NCBI GenBank assembly: GCA_030263295.1
Contig: SZOS01000005.1
Span: forward strand, 1-64,000
DNA from: Dokdonella_A sp014338185
GTDB taxonomy: Bacteria > Pseudomonadota > Gammaproteobacteria > Xanthomonadales > Rhodanobacteraceae
Length of the DNA stretch: 64,000 nt
Direction: 5' to 3'
The notes beneath the pieces were generated by a model. That model was given only the letters and a program-made list of their open reading frames with translations. It had not been told where the DNA came from and ran no database searches. A program made the translations under genes and the position numbers. How positions within the stretch are numbered: the first letter of the stretch is position 1; each line of letters begins with the position of its first letter. Positions 24,945 through 34,971 of the stretch are shown one piece after another.

Positions 24945-26429
24945 TCAGGGCGGCAGCGGCACCGATGCCGCCAGGGCCTGGTTGCACCAATCCAGCAACG
25001 GGCTCCAGGCCACGCCCATCACCACCAGCGCGAGCGCATTGAGCGACAGGGCCCAGCGGAACGGCAGGTCCGCCGGCAGCGCAAGCGCAGCCTCGTCGGC
25101 CGGCGGGTCGAAGTACATCACCTTGACCACGCGCAGGTAGTAGAACAGGCCGATGATCGCGAAGATGATCGCGACGATCGCCAGCCACAGGTGGCCCGCG
25201 TCGATCACCACCTTGAGCACCATGAGCTTGGCGAAGAAGCCGAACAGCGGTGGAATGCCGGCCAACGAGAACATCGTGATCGCCATCATGCCCGCGTACC
25301 ATGGGTTGCGCCGGTTGAGGCCCTTGAAGTCGTCGATCTCCTCGGCCTCGAACCCCGCCCGCGCGAGCAGCATCATCACGCCGAACGCGGCCGTGGCCAT
25401 CAGCGCATAGCAGATCATGTAGAACACCGCGGCGGCGATGCCCGCGGCGGTGCCGTTGATGAAGCCCAGCAACAGGAAGCCGATGTGCGAAATCGTCGAG
25501 TAGGCGAGCATGCGCTTGAGGTTGGTCTGCGCGATCGCGATGACGTTGCCCACCGCGAGCGACAGCACCGCGAGCACGCTCAGCATCGTGGTCCAGTCGG
25601 TGTGCATCGTGCCCAAAGCGCCTTCGAGCAGCCGATAGGCCATGCCGACCGCGGCGAGCTTGGATCCGGAACTGATGAACAGCGTGATCGAGGTCGGCGC
25701 ACCGTGGTACACGTCGGGCAGCCACATGTGGAACGGCGCCGCACCGAGCTTGAAGCCGATGCCGACCACGAGGAACACGAGGCCGAACGCGAGCAGCGTG
25801 CGGTGCGGCGCGGCCGCGGACAGATCCGCAAGCGCGTTGATCCTGGCCAGGTCGAGCGTGCCGGTTGCGCCATACAGCATCGACATGCCATACAGCAGCA
25901 TGCCCGAGGCCAGTGCGCCAAGCACGAAATACTTGATCGCCGCTTCCGACGACAACGTCGACTCGCGGTTGAGCGCGACCAGCGCATAGGAGCTGAGCGT
26001 GAGCAGCTCAAGCCCCACGTACACGGTGACGAGGCTGCCGGCCGACACCAGCAGCATCATGCCCAACGTGGCAAACAGCAGCAGCAGGTAGAACTCGCCC
26101 ACCAGCAGCTTGCGCTCACGCATGTAGCTGCGGCTGTAGAGGAACACCAGTGCGGTGGTCAACACGATGAACAGCTTGAGCAACCCGGCCACGCCGTCGC
26201 GGATGAACATGCCGTTGAACGCGTACACACGCGGCGCATCGGCGTCCTGCCACAGCAGGCCGGCCGTTCCCGCCAGCGCCAGCAGGGCGAGCACATGGGT
26301 GATGTGGCGCTGACCGGGCTTGAGGAACAGGTCGATCAGCAGGATCGCGCAGGTCGCGCCAAGCAGGAAGATCTCGGGCGCGAGGGTGACGAGGTCGGCG
26401 CTGTTGAACGCAATCATGGTCGGGTTCAT
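24945..26429 (-). CDS. nuoN: NADH-quinone oxidoreductase subunit N
   Basis: Antiporter-like membrane subunit of complex I, one of three proton-pumping subunits. The 494 residues give about 14 membrane helices. Conserved points include VGLELLTLSSYALVAL with the key glutamate of helix 5, GFKLGAAPFHMWLPDVYHGAP with the lysine of helix 7, and LKRMLAYSTISHIGFLLLG. ATG 26429 overlaps the nuoM stop by 4 bp (ATGA). It is the last gene of the operon. Confidence 0.96.
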   Translation of the reverse strand: MNPTMIAFNSADLVTLAPEIFLLGATCAILLIDLFLKPGQRHITHVLALLALAGTAGLLWQDADAPRVYAFNGMFIRDGVAGLLKLFIVLTTALVFLYSRSYMRERKLLVGEFYLLLLFATLGMMLLVSAGSLVTVYVGLELLTLSSYALVALNRESTLSSEAAIKYFVLGALASGMLLYGMSMLYGATGTLDLARINALADLSAAAPHRTLLAFGLVFLVVGIGFKLGAAPFHMWLPDVYHGAPTSITLFISSGSKLAAVGMAYRLLEGALGTMHTDWTTMLSVLAVLSLAVGNVIAIAQTNLKRMLAYSTISHIGFLLLGFINGTAAGIAAAVFYMICYALMATAAFGVMMLLARAGFEAEEIDDFKGLNRRNPWYAGMMAITMFSLAGIPPLFGFFAKLMVLKVVIDAGHLWLAIVAIIFAIIGLFYYLRVVKVMYFDPPADEAALALPADLPFRWALSLNALALVVMGVAWSPLLDWCNQALAASVPLPP

Positions 26430-27934
26430 ACCTTGGCCTGCCCCAGCTGCGACACGATCTGCTGCACGGCCGGCTCCATCAGGTCGGTCAGGAATTTCGG
26501 ATACACGCCCACGGCCAGCACGCCCAGGGCAAATGCCGCGAGCACGATCCACTCACGCATGTCCAGCGGCTGCATCGCCGCTACGTGGTCGTTCGCCACC
26601 GGACCGTAGATGATGCGCTTGACCAGCCACAGCGAGTAACCGGCACCGATGATCAGCGTGTAGGCGGCCACGAACGCGATCATCGGCTGGTCCTGGAACG
26701 ACGCCATGATCACCATGAATTCGCCGACGAAGCCGCTGGTGCCCGGCAGTCCGCAGTTGGCCATCGCAAACAGCACCCAGAACGCACCGAACCACGGCAT
26801 CACGTGGCCGATGCCGCCGTAGTCCTTGATCATGCGCGTGTGCATGCGTTCGTACATGATGCCGATGCACGCGAACAGCGCACCCGAGACGAAACCGTGC
26901 GAGATCATCTGCACCATCGCGCCCTGGATGCCCAGGCGCGCGCCCGCGGCATTGCCGGCATCGCGCACCAGCGCGAGCGCGATGAAGGTTCCCAGCGTCA
27001 CGAACGCCATGTGCGCTACCGACGAGTAGGCGATGAGCTTCTTGAGGTCCGGCTGCACCAGCGCGACGTGGCCGATGTAGACGATCGCGATGAGCGAGGC
27101 CGCGATCATGACCCAGGCATACTCCAGGCTCGCGTCGGGCGTGATCGGCAACGAGAAGCGGATGAAGCCGTAGCCGCCGACCTTGAGCATGATCGCGGCC
27201 AGGATGATCGAGCCGCCGGCGGGCGCCTCCACGTGCGCATCGGGCAACCAGGTGTGTACCGGCCACATCGGCACCTTGATGGCGAAGCCGGCCACGAACG
27301 CGAAGAACAACCAGGCCTGCTCCTTGCTGCTGAGCGGCGCGTTCGCGAACGCCGCGAGCGAGAACTCGCCGGTCTTGAGGTGCAGGTAGATCAGCGCGAT
27401 CAACATGAAGATCGAGCCAAAGAACGTGTAGATGAAGAACTTGAGCGTGGCGTAGATGCGCCGCGGCCCGCCCCACACGCCGATCATGATGAACATCGGG
27501 ATGAGCATGGCCTCGAAGAACACATAGAACAGCAAGGCATCGGTGGCGGCGAACACGCCAACCAGCACCCCCTCCATGCCAAGCAGCGCGGCCATGTACA
27601 ACGGTACGCGGTCCTTGATCTGGCCCCATGAGCCGATCACTACCAGCAGGTGCGCGAAGGTGGTCAACACGATGAGCGCGACCGAGATGCCATCGGCGCC
27701 GAGCGCGTAGTTCGCATGCAGGGCGCCGATCCACGGCAGGTTCTCGACGAACTGCATCACCGGGCCACTGGTGTCGTAACCGGTCCACAGCGGCAGCGAG
27801 CAGGCGAAGGTCGCCGCGGCGAACGCCAGAGCAAGCCAGCGTGCGGTCTGCGCCTGGCGGCCGAACACGAGGACGGCGATCGCGCCGACGATCGGCAACC
27901 AGATCAACAGGCTGAGTAGATGCGAAGCAGGCAT
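26426..27934 (-). CDS. nuoM: NADH-quinone oxidoreductase subunit M
   Basis: Second antiporter-like proton-pumping subunit of complex I, 502 residues and about 14 helices. Diagnostic stretches are FYVFFEAMLIPMFIMIGVWG (glutamate of helix 5), FAIKVPMWPVHTWLPDAHVE (lysine of helix 7), and LKKLIAYSSVAHMAFVTLG. MPASHLLSLLIWLPIVGA at 27934 matches the family N-terminus; in-frame sequence upstream of it overlaps nuoL and is not used. It is 22 bp downstream of nuoL and overlaps nuoN by 4 bp. Confidence 0.96.
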   Translation of the reverse strand: MPASHLLSLLIWLPIVGAIAVLVFGRQAQTARWLALAFAAATFACSLPLWTGYDTSGPVMQFVENLPWIGALHANYALGADGISVALIVLTTFAHLLVVIGSWGQIKDRVPLYMAALLGMEGVLVGVFAATDALLFYVFFEAMLIPMFIMIGVWGGPRRIYATLKFFIYTFFGSIFMLIALIYLHLKTGEFSLAAFANAPLSSKEQAWLFFAFVAGFAIKVPMWPVHTWLPDAHVEAPAGGSIILAAIMLKVGGYGFIRFSLPITPDASLEYAWVMIAASLIAIVYIGHVALVQPDLKKLIAYSSVAHMAFVTLGTFIALALVRDAGNAAGARLGIQGAMVQMISHGFVSGALFACIGIMYERMHTRMIKDYGGIGHVMPWFGAFWVLFAMANCGLPGTSGFVGEFMVIMASFQDQPMIAFVAAYTLIIGAGYSLWLVKRIIYGPVANDHVAAMQPLDMREWIVLAAFALGVLAVGVYPKFLTDLMEPAVQQIVSQLGQAKV

Positions 27935-27956
27935 GAGAGGTCCGGTCCCGTGTCGA

Positions 27957-29990
27957 TCAGGCCACCGCGTGCGCGAGCGTCCACCACAGCCCGCCCAGCA
28001 GCAGGATGAGGCCAAGGATCATCGCGAACGCATAGTGATAGAGATATCCCGACTGCACCCAGCGCACGACGCCGGCGGTGCGGTCGACCAGTGCCGAGGA
28101 GCCGTCGATCGCGCCATCGATCACCGCGGTATCGCCGGCTTTCCACAGGCCACGTCCGAGCGCCTGACCGCCGCCGATGAACAGCACGCGGTAGAGGTCA
28201 TCGACCCAGTACTTGTTGACCAGCATGTTGTACAGCGGACGCAGTGCCTTGGCCGCGTGATCGGCAATCGCGGGGCGGTACAGCCAGATCCAGGTCGCGA
28301 CCACGAAGCCGGCCAGGGCGATCCAGAACGGTGCCTGGGTGAAACCGTGCAGCACCGCGGCCAGCGGGCCGTGGAACGAATGTGCGAGTTCGCCGAGCAC
28401 GTCGTTGCGCGGCAGCACCTGGATCGAATCGCCGAACCAACCACCGAACAGCGCCGGGCCGACCGTACTCCAGCCGATCACCACCGACGGGATCGCGAGC
28501 AACATGAGCGGCACGGTCACCACCCACGGCGATTCGCGCGGCGGATGCTCCAGGTGCCCGGGCTCGTGGTGGTGATGGCCGTGACCATGCCCACCGTGTT
28601 CGACCACGAAGCGCTCCTTGCCATGGAAGGTCATGTACAGCAGGCGGAAGCTGTACAGCGAGGTCACGAACACGCCGGCCATGACGCAGAACCACGCATA
28701 GCCTGCGAATGCCCGATGCGACTCGGCCACCGCCTCGATGATCGCGTCCTTGGAGTAGAAACCCGAGAAGCCGGGCGCCGCCACCAGCGCGAGCGAACCG
28801 AGCCACATCGTGATGCAGGTGATCGGCATGTACTTGGCCAGGCCGCCCATGCGACGCATGTCCTGATCGTGGTGCATCGCGATGATGACCGAGCCCGCGC
28901 CGAGGAACAGCAGTGCCTTGAAGAACGCATGCGTCATCAGGTGGTAGACGCCGCCCGCGTAGGCCGACACGCCCAGCGCCACGGTCATGTAACCCAGCTG
29001 CGACAGGGTCGAATAGGCGACCACGCGCTTGATGTCGTTCTGCACGATGCCGATCAGGCCGGTGAACAGCGCGGTGGTGGCGCCAATGAACAGCACGAAC
29101 GACAGCGCGGTCTCGCTCAATTCGTACAGCGGCGACATGCGCGCGACCATGAAGATTCCCGCGGTCACCATGGTCGCGGCATGGATCAGCGCCGAGATCG
29201 GGGTCGGGCCTTCCATCGAGTCGGGCAGCCACACATGCAGCGGCGCCTGCGCCGACTTGCCCATCGCACCGACGAACAGGCACAGGCACACGATGGTGGC
29301 GACGCTCCACGGATGGCCCGCGAAGATCTCCACGGTGCGGTTGGCGGCGTCGGGCGCCTTGGCGGCCGCGAACACGCTGGCGTAGTCGAGCGAGCCGAAC
29401 CAGTACAGCGCACCGGCGATGCCGAGGATGAAGCCGAAGTCGCCCACGCGATTGACGATGAAGGCCTTGAGGCTCGCATACACCGCCGAGGGCCGGTCGA
29501 ACCAGAAGCCGATCAGCAGGTAGGACACCAGGCCGACCAGTTCCCAGCCAACGAACAGCTGCAGGAAGTTGTTGCTCATGACCAGCATGAGCATCGAGAA
29601 CGTGAACAGCGCGATATGGCTGAAGAAGCGCGAAAAGCCCTTGTCATCGGCCATGTAGCCGATCGTGTAGATGTGCACCATGAGTGACACGAACGTCACC
29701 ACCGCCATCATCATCGCGGTGAGGCGGTCGACCAGGAAGCCGATGTGGGCGCTGATCGGGCCGACCTCGAACCAGGTATAGATGTTCTGGTTGTAGGTCG
29801 TCGCACCACCCCACACCAGCTGGTAGAACACCAGTAGCGACAGCGCGCACGACACCGCCACGCCCACGATCGTGACGCCGGCCGAGGCCGCGCGCCCGAT
29901 CAGGTTGCGAAACAGTCCGGCGACCACCGCACCGGCCAACGGTGCGAGGACGATGAGCAGCAGGACGGTGGTACTCAAGGTCATAGCCAT
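27957..29990 (-). CDS. nuoL: NADH-quinone oxidoreductase subunit L
   Basis: Largest antiporter-like subunit of complex I, about 677 residues, with the long lateral helix that runs along the membrane arm. Motifs seen are FVGWELVGLVSYLLIGFWF, KSAQAPLHVWLPDSMEGPTP and IKRVVAYSTLSQLGYMTVAL. A histidine-rich cytoplasmic or periplasmic loop (HGGHGHGHHHHEPGHLEH) is present, as in many proteobacterial NuoL proteins. Four in-frame ATGs lie between 30008 and 29984; 29990 or 29984 is preferred because a GGAA lies just upstream. 134 bp separate it from nuoK, the widest gap in the operon. Confidence 0.94.
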   Translation of the reverse strand: MAMTLSTTVLLLIVLAPLAGAVVAGLFRNLIGRAASAGVTIVGVAVSCALSLLVFYQLVWGGATTYNQNIYTWFEVGPISAHIGFLVDRLTAMMMAVVTFVSLMVHIYTIGYMADDKGFSRFFSHIALFTFSMLMLVMSNNFLQLFVGWELVGLVSYLLIGFWFDRPSAVYASLKAFIVNRVGDFGFILGIAGALYWFGSLDYASVFAAAKAPDAANRTVEIFAGHPWSVATIVCLCLFVGAMGKSAQAPLHVWLPDSMEGPTPISALIHAATMVTAGIFMVARMSPLYELSETALSFVLFIGATTALFTGLIGIVQNDIKRVVAYSTLSQLGYMTVALGVSAYAGGVYHLMTHAFFKALLFLGAGSVIIAMHHDQDMRRMGGLAKYMPITCITMWLGSLALVAAPGFSGFYSKDAIIEAVAESHRAFAGYAWFCVMAGVFVTSLYSFRLLYMTFHGKERFVVEHGGHGHGHHHHEPGHLEHPPRESPWVVTVPLMLLAIPSVVIGWSTVGPALFGGWFGDSIQVLPRNDVLGELAHSFHGPLAAVLHGFTQAPFWIALAGFVVATWIWLYRPAIADHAAKALRPLYNMLVNKYWVDDLYRVLFIGGGQALGRGLWKAGDTAVIDGAIDGSSALVDRTAGVVRWVQSGYLYHYAFAMILGLILLLGGLWWTLAHAVA

Positions 29991-30124
29991 TTCCATCTGT
30001 TCGTTCAACCGCGCTGCCGTGGACGGCGCGGGTCATGCGCATGGGGTCGTCGGGCCTGTCCGGCGACCGGGTTTTCAACCGGCGCTCGGCGCCGCCTTCC
30101 CTGCCCCCGGGAAGGTTGTTCGTA

Positions 30125-30430
30125 TCAGCCCTTCAGGTCATCGATGCGCGTGACGTTGATCGTCGCGCGGTTGCGGAACAGCACCACCAGGATCGCCAGG
30201 CCGATCGCCGACTCGGCCGCGGCCACGGTCAGGATGAAGAACACGAACACCTGGCCCGAGACGTCGCCGAGGAAGCGCGAAAAGGCGATGAAGTTGGTGT
30301 TCACCGCCAGCAGCATCAGCTCGATCGACATGAGCAGGATGATGACGTTCTTGCGGTTGATGAAGATGCCGGCGACCGCGATGCAGAACAGCACCGCCCC
30401 CAGCGTGAGGTAATGCGCGAGCGTGATCAT
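30125..30430 (-). CDS. nuoK: NADH-quinone oxidoreductase subunit K
   Basis: Small three-helix membrane subunit of complex I, 101 residues, the normal length. It begins MITLAHYLTLGAVLFCIAV, contains the two conserved membrane glutamates (IELMLLAVN and AAAESAIGLAI) that take part in the proton path, and ends RIDDLKG. ATG 30430 overlaps the nuoJ stop by 4 bp. Confidence 0.96.
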   Translation of the reverse strand: MITLAHYLTLGAVLFCIAVAGIFINRKNVIILLMSIELMLLAVNTNFIAFSRFLGDVSGQVFVFFILTVAAAESAIGLAILVVLFRNRATINVTRIDDLKG

Positions 30431-31053
30431 GGGCTGCTGGTCTCCGGCTGCGGCGCGGGCTTTTCCGCGACCATCTTGACGATGCGCAGACGCTCGCCCG
30501 GCTGCACACGCACCTGGCGCGCGGGATCCTGCATGCGCACGCCCTGGCGTCGGCGCAGGGTGAGCGGAATCGCGGCCACGATCGCCACGGTGAGGATCAG
30601 CGCCGCGATCTCGAACGGCAGCAGGTACTGGCTGAACAGTGCCATCGCCAGCCACTGCGTGTTGGACATGCCGGCCGCCAGTGCCGGATCACCCGGTGCC
30701 GGCAGCTGCAGCGCGCGCACGCCGATCAGCGTGAGCATCTCCACCAGCATCACCACCGCGACCAGCAGCCCGACCGGCAAGGCCTTGATGAAGCCCTCAC
30801 GCAGCGGGTCGATGTCCACATCGAGCATCATCACCACGAACAGGAACAGCACCATGACCGCGCCGACATAGACCAGCACCAGCACGATCGCGAGGAACTC
30901 GGCGTCGGCCAGCAACCAGGTGCAGGCGGCCGAGAAGAACGTCAGCACGAGGCACAGCGCCGCGTGCACGGGGCTGCGCACCGTGATCACGGCGAGCGCG
31001 GCCAGCGTGGTGATCGCGGCGAATACGTAGAAGCTGATGAGCGGGAATGTCAT
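30427..31053 (-). CDS. nuoJ: NADH-quinone oxidoreductase subunit J
   Basis: Five-helix membrane subunit of complex I, 208 residues. The conserved helix 3 stretch LVLVYVGAVMVLFLFVVMML is intact; in known structures this helix contains the pi-bulge linked to coupling. A hydrophilic C-terminal tail of about 40 residues (RRRQGVRMQDPARQVR onward) is longer than in E. coli (184 residues in total). It is 16 bp downstream of nuoI and overlaps nuoK by 4 bp. Confidence 0.95.
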   Translation of the reverse strand: MTFPLISFYVFAAITTLAALAVITVRSPVHAALCLVLTFFSAACTWLLADAEFLAIVLVLVYVGAVMVLFLFVVMMLDVDIDPLREGFIKALPVGLLVAVVMLVEMLTLIGVRALQLPAPGDPALAAGMSNTQWLAMALFSQYLLPFEIAALILTVAIVAAIPLTLRRRQGVRMQDPARQVRVQPGERLRIVKMVAEKPAPQPETSSP

Positions 31054-31069
31054 GCAGGCGCACTCGTCG

Positions 31070-31558
31070 TTAGCGGAAGGGCGCGTCTTGCGCGCGCGCC
31101 GCGGCGATTTCGTTCTCGAAGCGATCGCCGATCGCGAGCAACTGCGGCTTGATGATCACGTTCTCGCCGCGCTGCTCCATGTGGTACTCGTGGATCGAGG
31201 TGAGCACGATCGAATCGACCGGGCAGCTCTCTTCGCAGAAGCCGCAGAAGATGCACTTGAACAGATCGATGTCGTAGCGCGTGGTGCGCCGGCTGCCATC
31301 CTCGCGCGGCGCCGAGTCGATGGTGATCGCCAGCGCCGGGCACACCGCCTCGCACAGCTTGCAGGCGATGCAGCGTTCCTCGCCGTTGGGATAACGGCGC
31401 AGCGCGTGCAGGCCGCGGAAGCGGTTCGACTTGGGGATGTGCTCCATCGGGTAGCGCATCGTGTACTTCGGGCGCACCAGGTACTTGAGCGTGAGCCACA
31501 TGCCGGCCCACAGCTCCAGCAACATGAGGCTCTTGAAGTAATTGACGACTCGATTCAT
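31070..31558 (-). CDS. nuoI: NADH-quinone oxidoreductase subunit I (ferredoxin-like)
   Basis: Peripheral-arm subunit carrying iron-sulfur clusters N6a and N6b that pass electrons toward the quinone site. The 162 residues have two full 4Fe-4S motifs: C63-x2-C66-x2-C69-x3-C73-P and C102-x2-C105-x2-C108-x3-C112-P. The N-terminal amphipathic segment and PHRFRG-type region (KSNRFRGLHALRRY) that anchor it to the membrane arm are present. The length is typical of the short alpha/beta/gammaproteobacterial form. Confidence 0.96.
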   Translation of the reverse strand: MNRVVNYFKSLMLLELWAGMWLTLKYLVRPKYTMRYPMEHIPKSNRFRGLHALRRYPNGEERCIACKLCEAVCPALAITIDSAPREDGSRRTTRYDIDLFKCIFCGFCEESCPVDSIVLTSIHEYHMEQRGENVIIKPQLLAIGDRFENEIAAARAQDAPFR

Positions 31559-31568
31559 TGCATTGACC

Positions 31569-32618
31569 TCAGGCGCCCGCCACGACCCAGCCGAAGTACT
31601 TCATGCAGCCGGCCACGAATACCCACGCCAGCGTGATCGGGATGAACACCTTCCAGCCCAGGCGCATGATCTGGTCGTAGCGATAACGCGGGAAGGTGGC
31701 GCGCAGCCACAGGTAGGCGGTCGCGAACACGAACATCTTGGCGAACAGCCACCACCACCCCGGTGCACCGATCCAACCCCAGCTGACCGGGAACGGCGAC
31801 AGCCAGCCGCCGAGGAACAGCAGCGGCACCATGAACGAAACGAGGATCATGTTGGCGTATTCGGTGAGGAAGAACACCGCGAACGGTGCACCCGAATACT
31901 CGACGTGGAAGCCGGCCACGATCTCCGACTCGCCTTCGGCCATGTCGAACGGCAAGCGGTTGGTTTCGGCGATGCCGGACACGAAATAGATCACGAACAT
32001 CGGCAATAGCGGCAGGAAGAACCAGTCGAGCGCGCCCTTGCTGCCCGCCTGCGCATTGACGATGTCGGACAGGTTGAGGCTGCCGGCGAGAATCAGCACG
32101 CTCACCAGCGAGAAACCCATCGCGATCTCGTAGGACACCACCTGCGCGGCCGAGCGCATCGCCCCGAGCATCGCGTAGCGCGAGTTGGAGGCCCAGCCTG
32201 CGATGATGATGCCGTACACGCCCATCGAGGTCATCGCGAGCAGGAACAGCAGGCCCGCGTTGGCGTCGGACCAGGCCACGTGCGAACCGATCGGCACCAC
32301 CGCCCATGCCGCGAACGCGGGCACCAGCGCCCACAGTGGCGCGAGCACGAACAGGGCCTTGTTGGCGCGAGCCGGGTAGACGACTTCCTTGAGCAGGAGC
32401 TTGAAGACGTCGGCAAAGGTCTGCAGCAGGCCGAACGGGCCGATCTTGTTCGGGCCGACGCGCACGTGCATCCAGCCGATGACCTTGCGCTCCCACCACA
32501 CGTACATCGCCACCGCGATGATCACGGGCAGCAGCGGGAACAGCAGCAGGCCGATCGCCATCGTGAGCGTCGGGAAGTGCGAGGCGCAGAACTGGTAGGC
32601 GTCGATGATGTAGTTCAT
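31569..32618 (-). CDS. nuoH: NADH-quinone oxidoreductase subunit H
   Basis: Membrane subunit that forms most of the quinone-binding cavity. The 349 residues, about eight helices, contain WERKVIGWMHVRVGPNKIGP, QTFADVFKLLLKE, the ASNSRYAMLGAMRSAAQ loop, EIAMGFSL, and AETNRLPFDMAEGESEIVAG, all strongly conserved. ATG 32618 is 7 bp after the nuoG stop and gives the usual hydrophobic N-terminus. Confidence 0.96.
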   Translation of the reverse strand: MNYIIDAYQFCASHFPTLTMAIGLLLFPLLPVIIAVAMYVWWERKVIGWMHVRVGPNKIGPFGLLQTFADVFKLLLKEVVYPARANKALFVLAPLWALVPAFAAWAVVPIGSHVAWSDANAGLLFLLAMTSMGVYGIIIAGWASNSRYAMLGAMRSAAQVVSYEIAMGFSLVSVLILAGSLNLSDIVNAQAGSKGALDWFFLPLLPMFVIYFVSGIAETNRLPFDMAEGESEIVAGFHVEYSGAPFAVFFLTEYANMILVSFMVPLLFLGGWLSPFPVSWGWIGAPGWWWLFAKMFVFATAYLWLRATFPRYRYDQIMRLGWKVFIPITLAWVFVAGCMKYFGWVVAGA

Positions 32619-32625
32619 GTCGTCG

Positions 32626-34971
32626 TCACGCCTTGGCGATGTCCACGGTGGCACCGTGTGGCGGCACCGCGCGGGTAGCGGCCAGTCCGGCCTCGACCCA
32701 CGCCGCCCCACGCGGCACGCTGGCCGACACTTCGACCGGCAGGCTCACGCCCGACACGCTGGCGCTGCCGCCGTGGCCGAGGCCGAGCGCGAGCGCGTCC
32801 TGCGGGTTGAGCGTGACGCAGGCCGCGCGCGTGAGCGGATGCGCCTGCAGCGAAGCCGCGCGGCGTACCACCTGGTCGCTGCGATAGATCGCGGTGGTGG
32901 CCACGCGCGTGAACGCGGCGCTGCCGGCCGTGGCCTCGGCGATGCGCCCGGTGGCCGCCCCCATCGGCGCGTCGGCCTTGGCCATCTGCGCACGCAGTTC
33001 GTCGATCTGCACGAAATCGAACTGCGGCATGCTCAGCGCGGCGCCGAGCGCGCGCAACACGCGCCAGCCGGCCTTGGCCTCGCCCGGCAACTGCGCGCCC
33101 GCGGCCAGCACCTGGGTGGTGCCGTCGACGTTGGTGTAGCTGCCGTCCACTTCCGGCGGCAGCCCGATCGGCAACACCGCGTGCGCCGTGCGGCGCACGC
33201 CGTTGCAGGCGTAGGCGCCGATGTAGACACAGAACTGCGCGTTGCTGCGCGCCGCATCGAATGCAGCCGGCGCGCTGGTGTCCTGCGAGCCGGCCTGGTA
33301 GACCACGAGCGTGCGCGGCGGACGCGCCAGCATCGCGGCCGCATCGGGCCCGCCCGCGCGCGGCTGCGCGCCGGCATGGGCGAGTCCGATCGCATTGGCG
33401 CCGGAGGGAATCTCGTTGCAGGCGGCGCGACTGGCCTTGGCCAGGAAGTGCGCGGCGGCACGGATCGCCGACGCACGCGGGTGGTTGAGTGCGGTCTCGC
33501 CGAGCAGGATCAGCGCATCGCTGCCGGCATCGAACAGCAGCTTGGCCAGCGTCGTTGCGGCAGCACCGGCGCTGCGTCCCTCGATGAGCCTGGCCAGCGC
33601 GGTCGATTGCGGCAGGTGGCCGAGGTCGTTGGCCGCCTTGGCCAGGTCCAGCACCGCCTCGACCAGTGCCTGGGGCGTGAGGACCGACTTGCTCGCGGGC
33701 TCGAAGGTGAAATCGAAGTCGAGCAGGTTGAGCGCGTGGACCTGCGCGCCCGCCTTCCACGCCTTGCGCAGGCGCTGGTGCAGCAGCGGCATCTCATGGC
33801 GCGGGTTGCAGCCGATCAGCAGCACCTGGCGCGCCTTCTCCACCTGTGCGACCGGCATCTGGAAGCGCTGCGCGAACGGCGCATCGGCAAAGTCCTGCAC
33901 GCGCAGGCGATGGTCGATGGCGTCGCTGCCCAGCCCACGCAGGATGCGGCCGAGCAGATGGCCCTCCTCATTGGAGGCGAGCGGTGCCACCAGCGCGCCC
34001 ACCTCGCCCTGCGCCGCACGCAGGCCGTTGGCGACGAAGGCGATCGCCTCGTCCCAGCCGACCTCGACCAGCGCGCCGTCCTTGCGGATCAGCGGCCGGG
34101 TGGCGCGATCATCCGCCTGCAGGCCCTCGTGGCTGTAGCGGTCGCGATCGGACAGCCAGCATTCGTTGATCGCCTCGTTGTCGCGCGGCACCGTGCGCAG
34201 CACCTCGCCACGGCGCGTGTGCAGCCACAGGTTGGAGCCGAGTGCGTCGTGATAGCCAATGCCCTCGCGCGCGATGAGCTCCCAGGCGCGCGCCTTGAAG
34301 CGGAACGGCTTGTTGGTGAGCGCACCGACCGGACACACGTCGATCACGTTGCCCGACAGCTCGCTCATGAGCGGCTTGCCCACGTAGGTGCCGATTTGCA
34401 GCCGCTCGCCGCGCTCCATCCCGCCCAGTTCGTGCGTGCCGGCGATTTCGGCCATCACCCGCACACAGCGCGTGCAGTGGATGCAGCGCGTCATCTCGGT
34501 CGCCACCAGCGGACCCAGGTCCTCGTCGGCGATGGTGCGCTTGCGCTCGACGAAACGGCTCACCGAACGGCCAAAGCCCATCGTGAGGTCCTGCAGCTCG
34601 CACTCGCCGCCCTGGTCGCAGATCGGGCAATCCAGCGGATGGTTGATGAGAAGGAATTCGAGCGCATTGCGTTGGCCGGCCAGCGCCTTGGCCGACTGCG
34701 TCCACACGCGCATGCCATCGGCGACCGGTGTGGCGCAGGCGGGTGCGGGCTTGGGCACCATGCGCCCGCCCATCTCGATCTCGACCATGCACTCGCGGCA
34801 ATTGGCCGCGATCGGCAGCTTCTTGTGGTAGCAGAAGCGCGGGATCGCGATGCCGGCCTTGTCGGCGGCCTGGATGATCATCGAGTTCTTCGGCACCACC
34901 AGTGACTGGCCGTTGATCTCGATCGTGACGTGATCCGGCGGCACGCCGGGGACTGCGGGCTGGGCGCTCAT
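32626..34971 (-). CDS. nuoG: NADH-quinone oxidoreductase subunit G
   Basis: Largest peripheral subunit, 781 residues, holding several iron-sulfur clusters. The N-terminal ferredoxin-like domain has CYHKKLPIAANCRECMVEIE and the later CATP (2Fe-2S). The His/Cys cluster is in HPLDCPICDQGGECELQD, and a 4Fe-4S motif is in CIHCTRCVRVM with VCPVGALT downstream. The remainder is the molybdopterin-oxidoreductase-like fold, which has lost its cofactor role. Start MSAQPAVPGVPPDHVTIEIN. The gap of 109 bp before it (34972-35080) is one of the wider ones in the operon and holds only GC-rich inverted repeats. Confidence 0.96.
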   Translation of the reverse strand: MSAQPAVPGVPPDHVTIEINGQSLVVPKNSMIIQAADKAGIAIPRFCYHKKLPIAANCRECMVEIEMGGRMVPKPAPACATPVADGMRVWTQSAKALAGQRNALEFLLINHPLDCPICDQGGECELQDLTMGFGRSVSRFVERKRTIADEDLGPLVATEMTRCIHCTRCVRVMAEIAGTHELGGMERGERLQIGTYVGKPLMSELSGNVIDVCPVGALTNKPFRFKARAWELIAREGIGYHDALGSNLWLHTRRGEVLRTVPRDNEAINECWLSDRDRYSHEGLQADDRATRPLIRKDGALVEVGWDEAIAFVANGLRAAQGEVGALVAPLASNEEGHLLGRILRGLGSDAIDHRLRVQDFADAPFAQRFQMPVAQVEKARQVLLIGCNPRHEMPLLHQRLRKAWKAGAQVHALNLLDFDFTFEPASKSVLTPQALVEAVLDLAKAANDLGHLPQSTALARLIEGRSAGAAATTLAKLLFDAGSDALILLGETALNHPRASAIRAAAHFLAKASRAACNEIPSGANAIGLAHAGAQPRAGGPDAAAMLARPPRTLVVYQAGSQDTSAPAAFDAARSNAQFCVYIGAYACNGVRRTAHAVLPIGLPPEVDGSYTNVDGTTQVLAAGAQLPGEAKAGWRVLRALGAALSMPQFDFVQIDELRAQMAKADAPMGAATGRIAEATAGSAAFTRVATTAIYRSDQVVRRAASLQAHPLTRAACVTLNPQDALALGLGHGGSASVSGVSLPVEVSASVPRGAAWVEAGLAATRAVPPHGATVDIAKA

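Noticed and set aside
28560..28620. Histidine-rich stretch in NuoL as a special metal site
   Set aside because: His-rich loops at this place are common in proteobacterial NuoL proteins.
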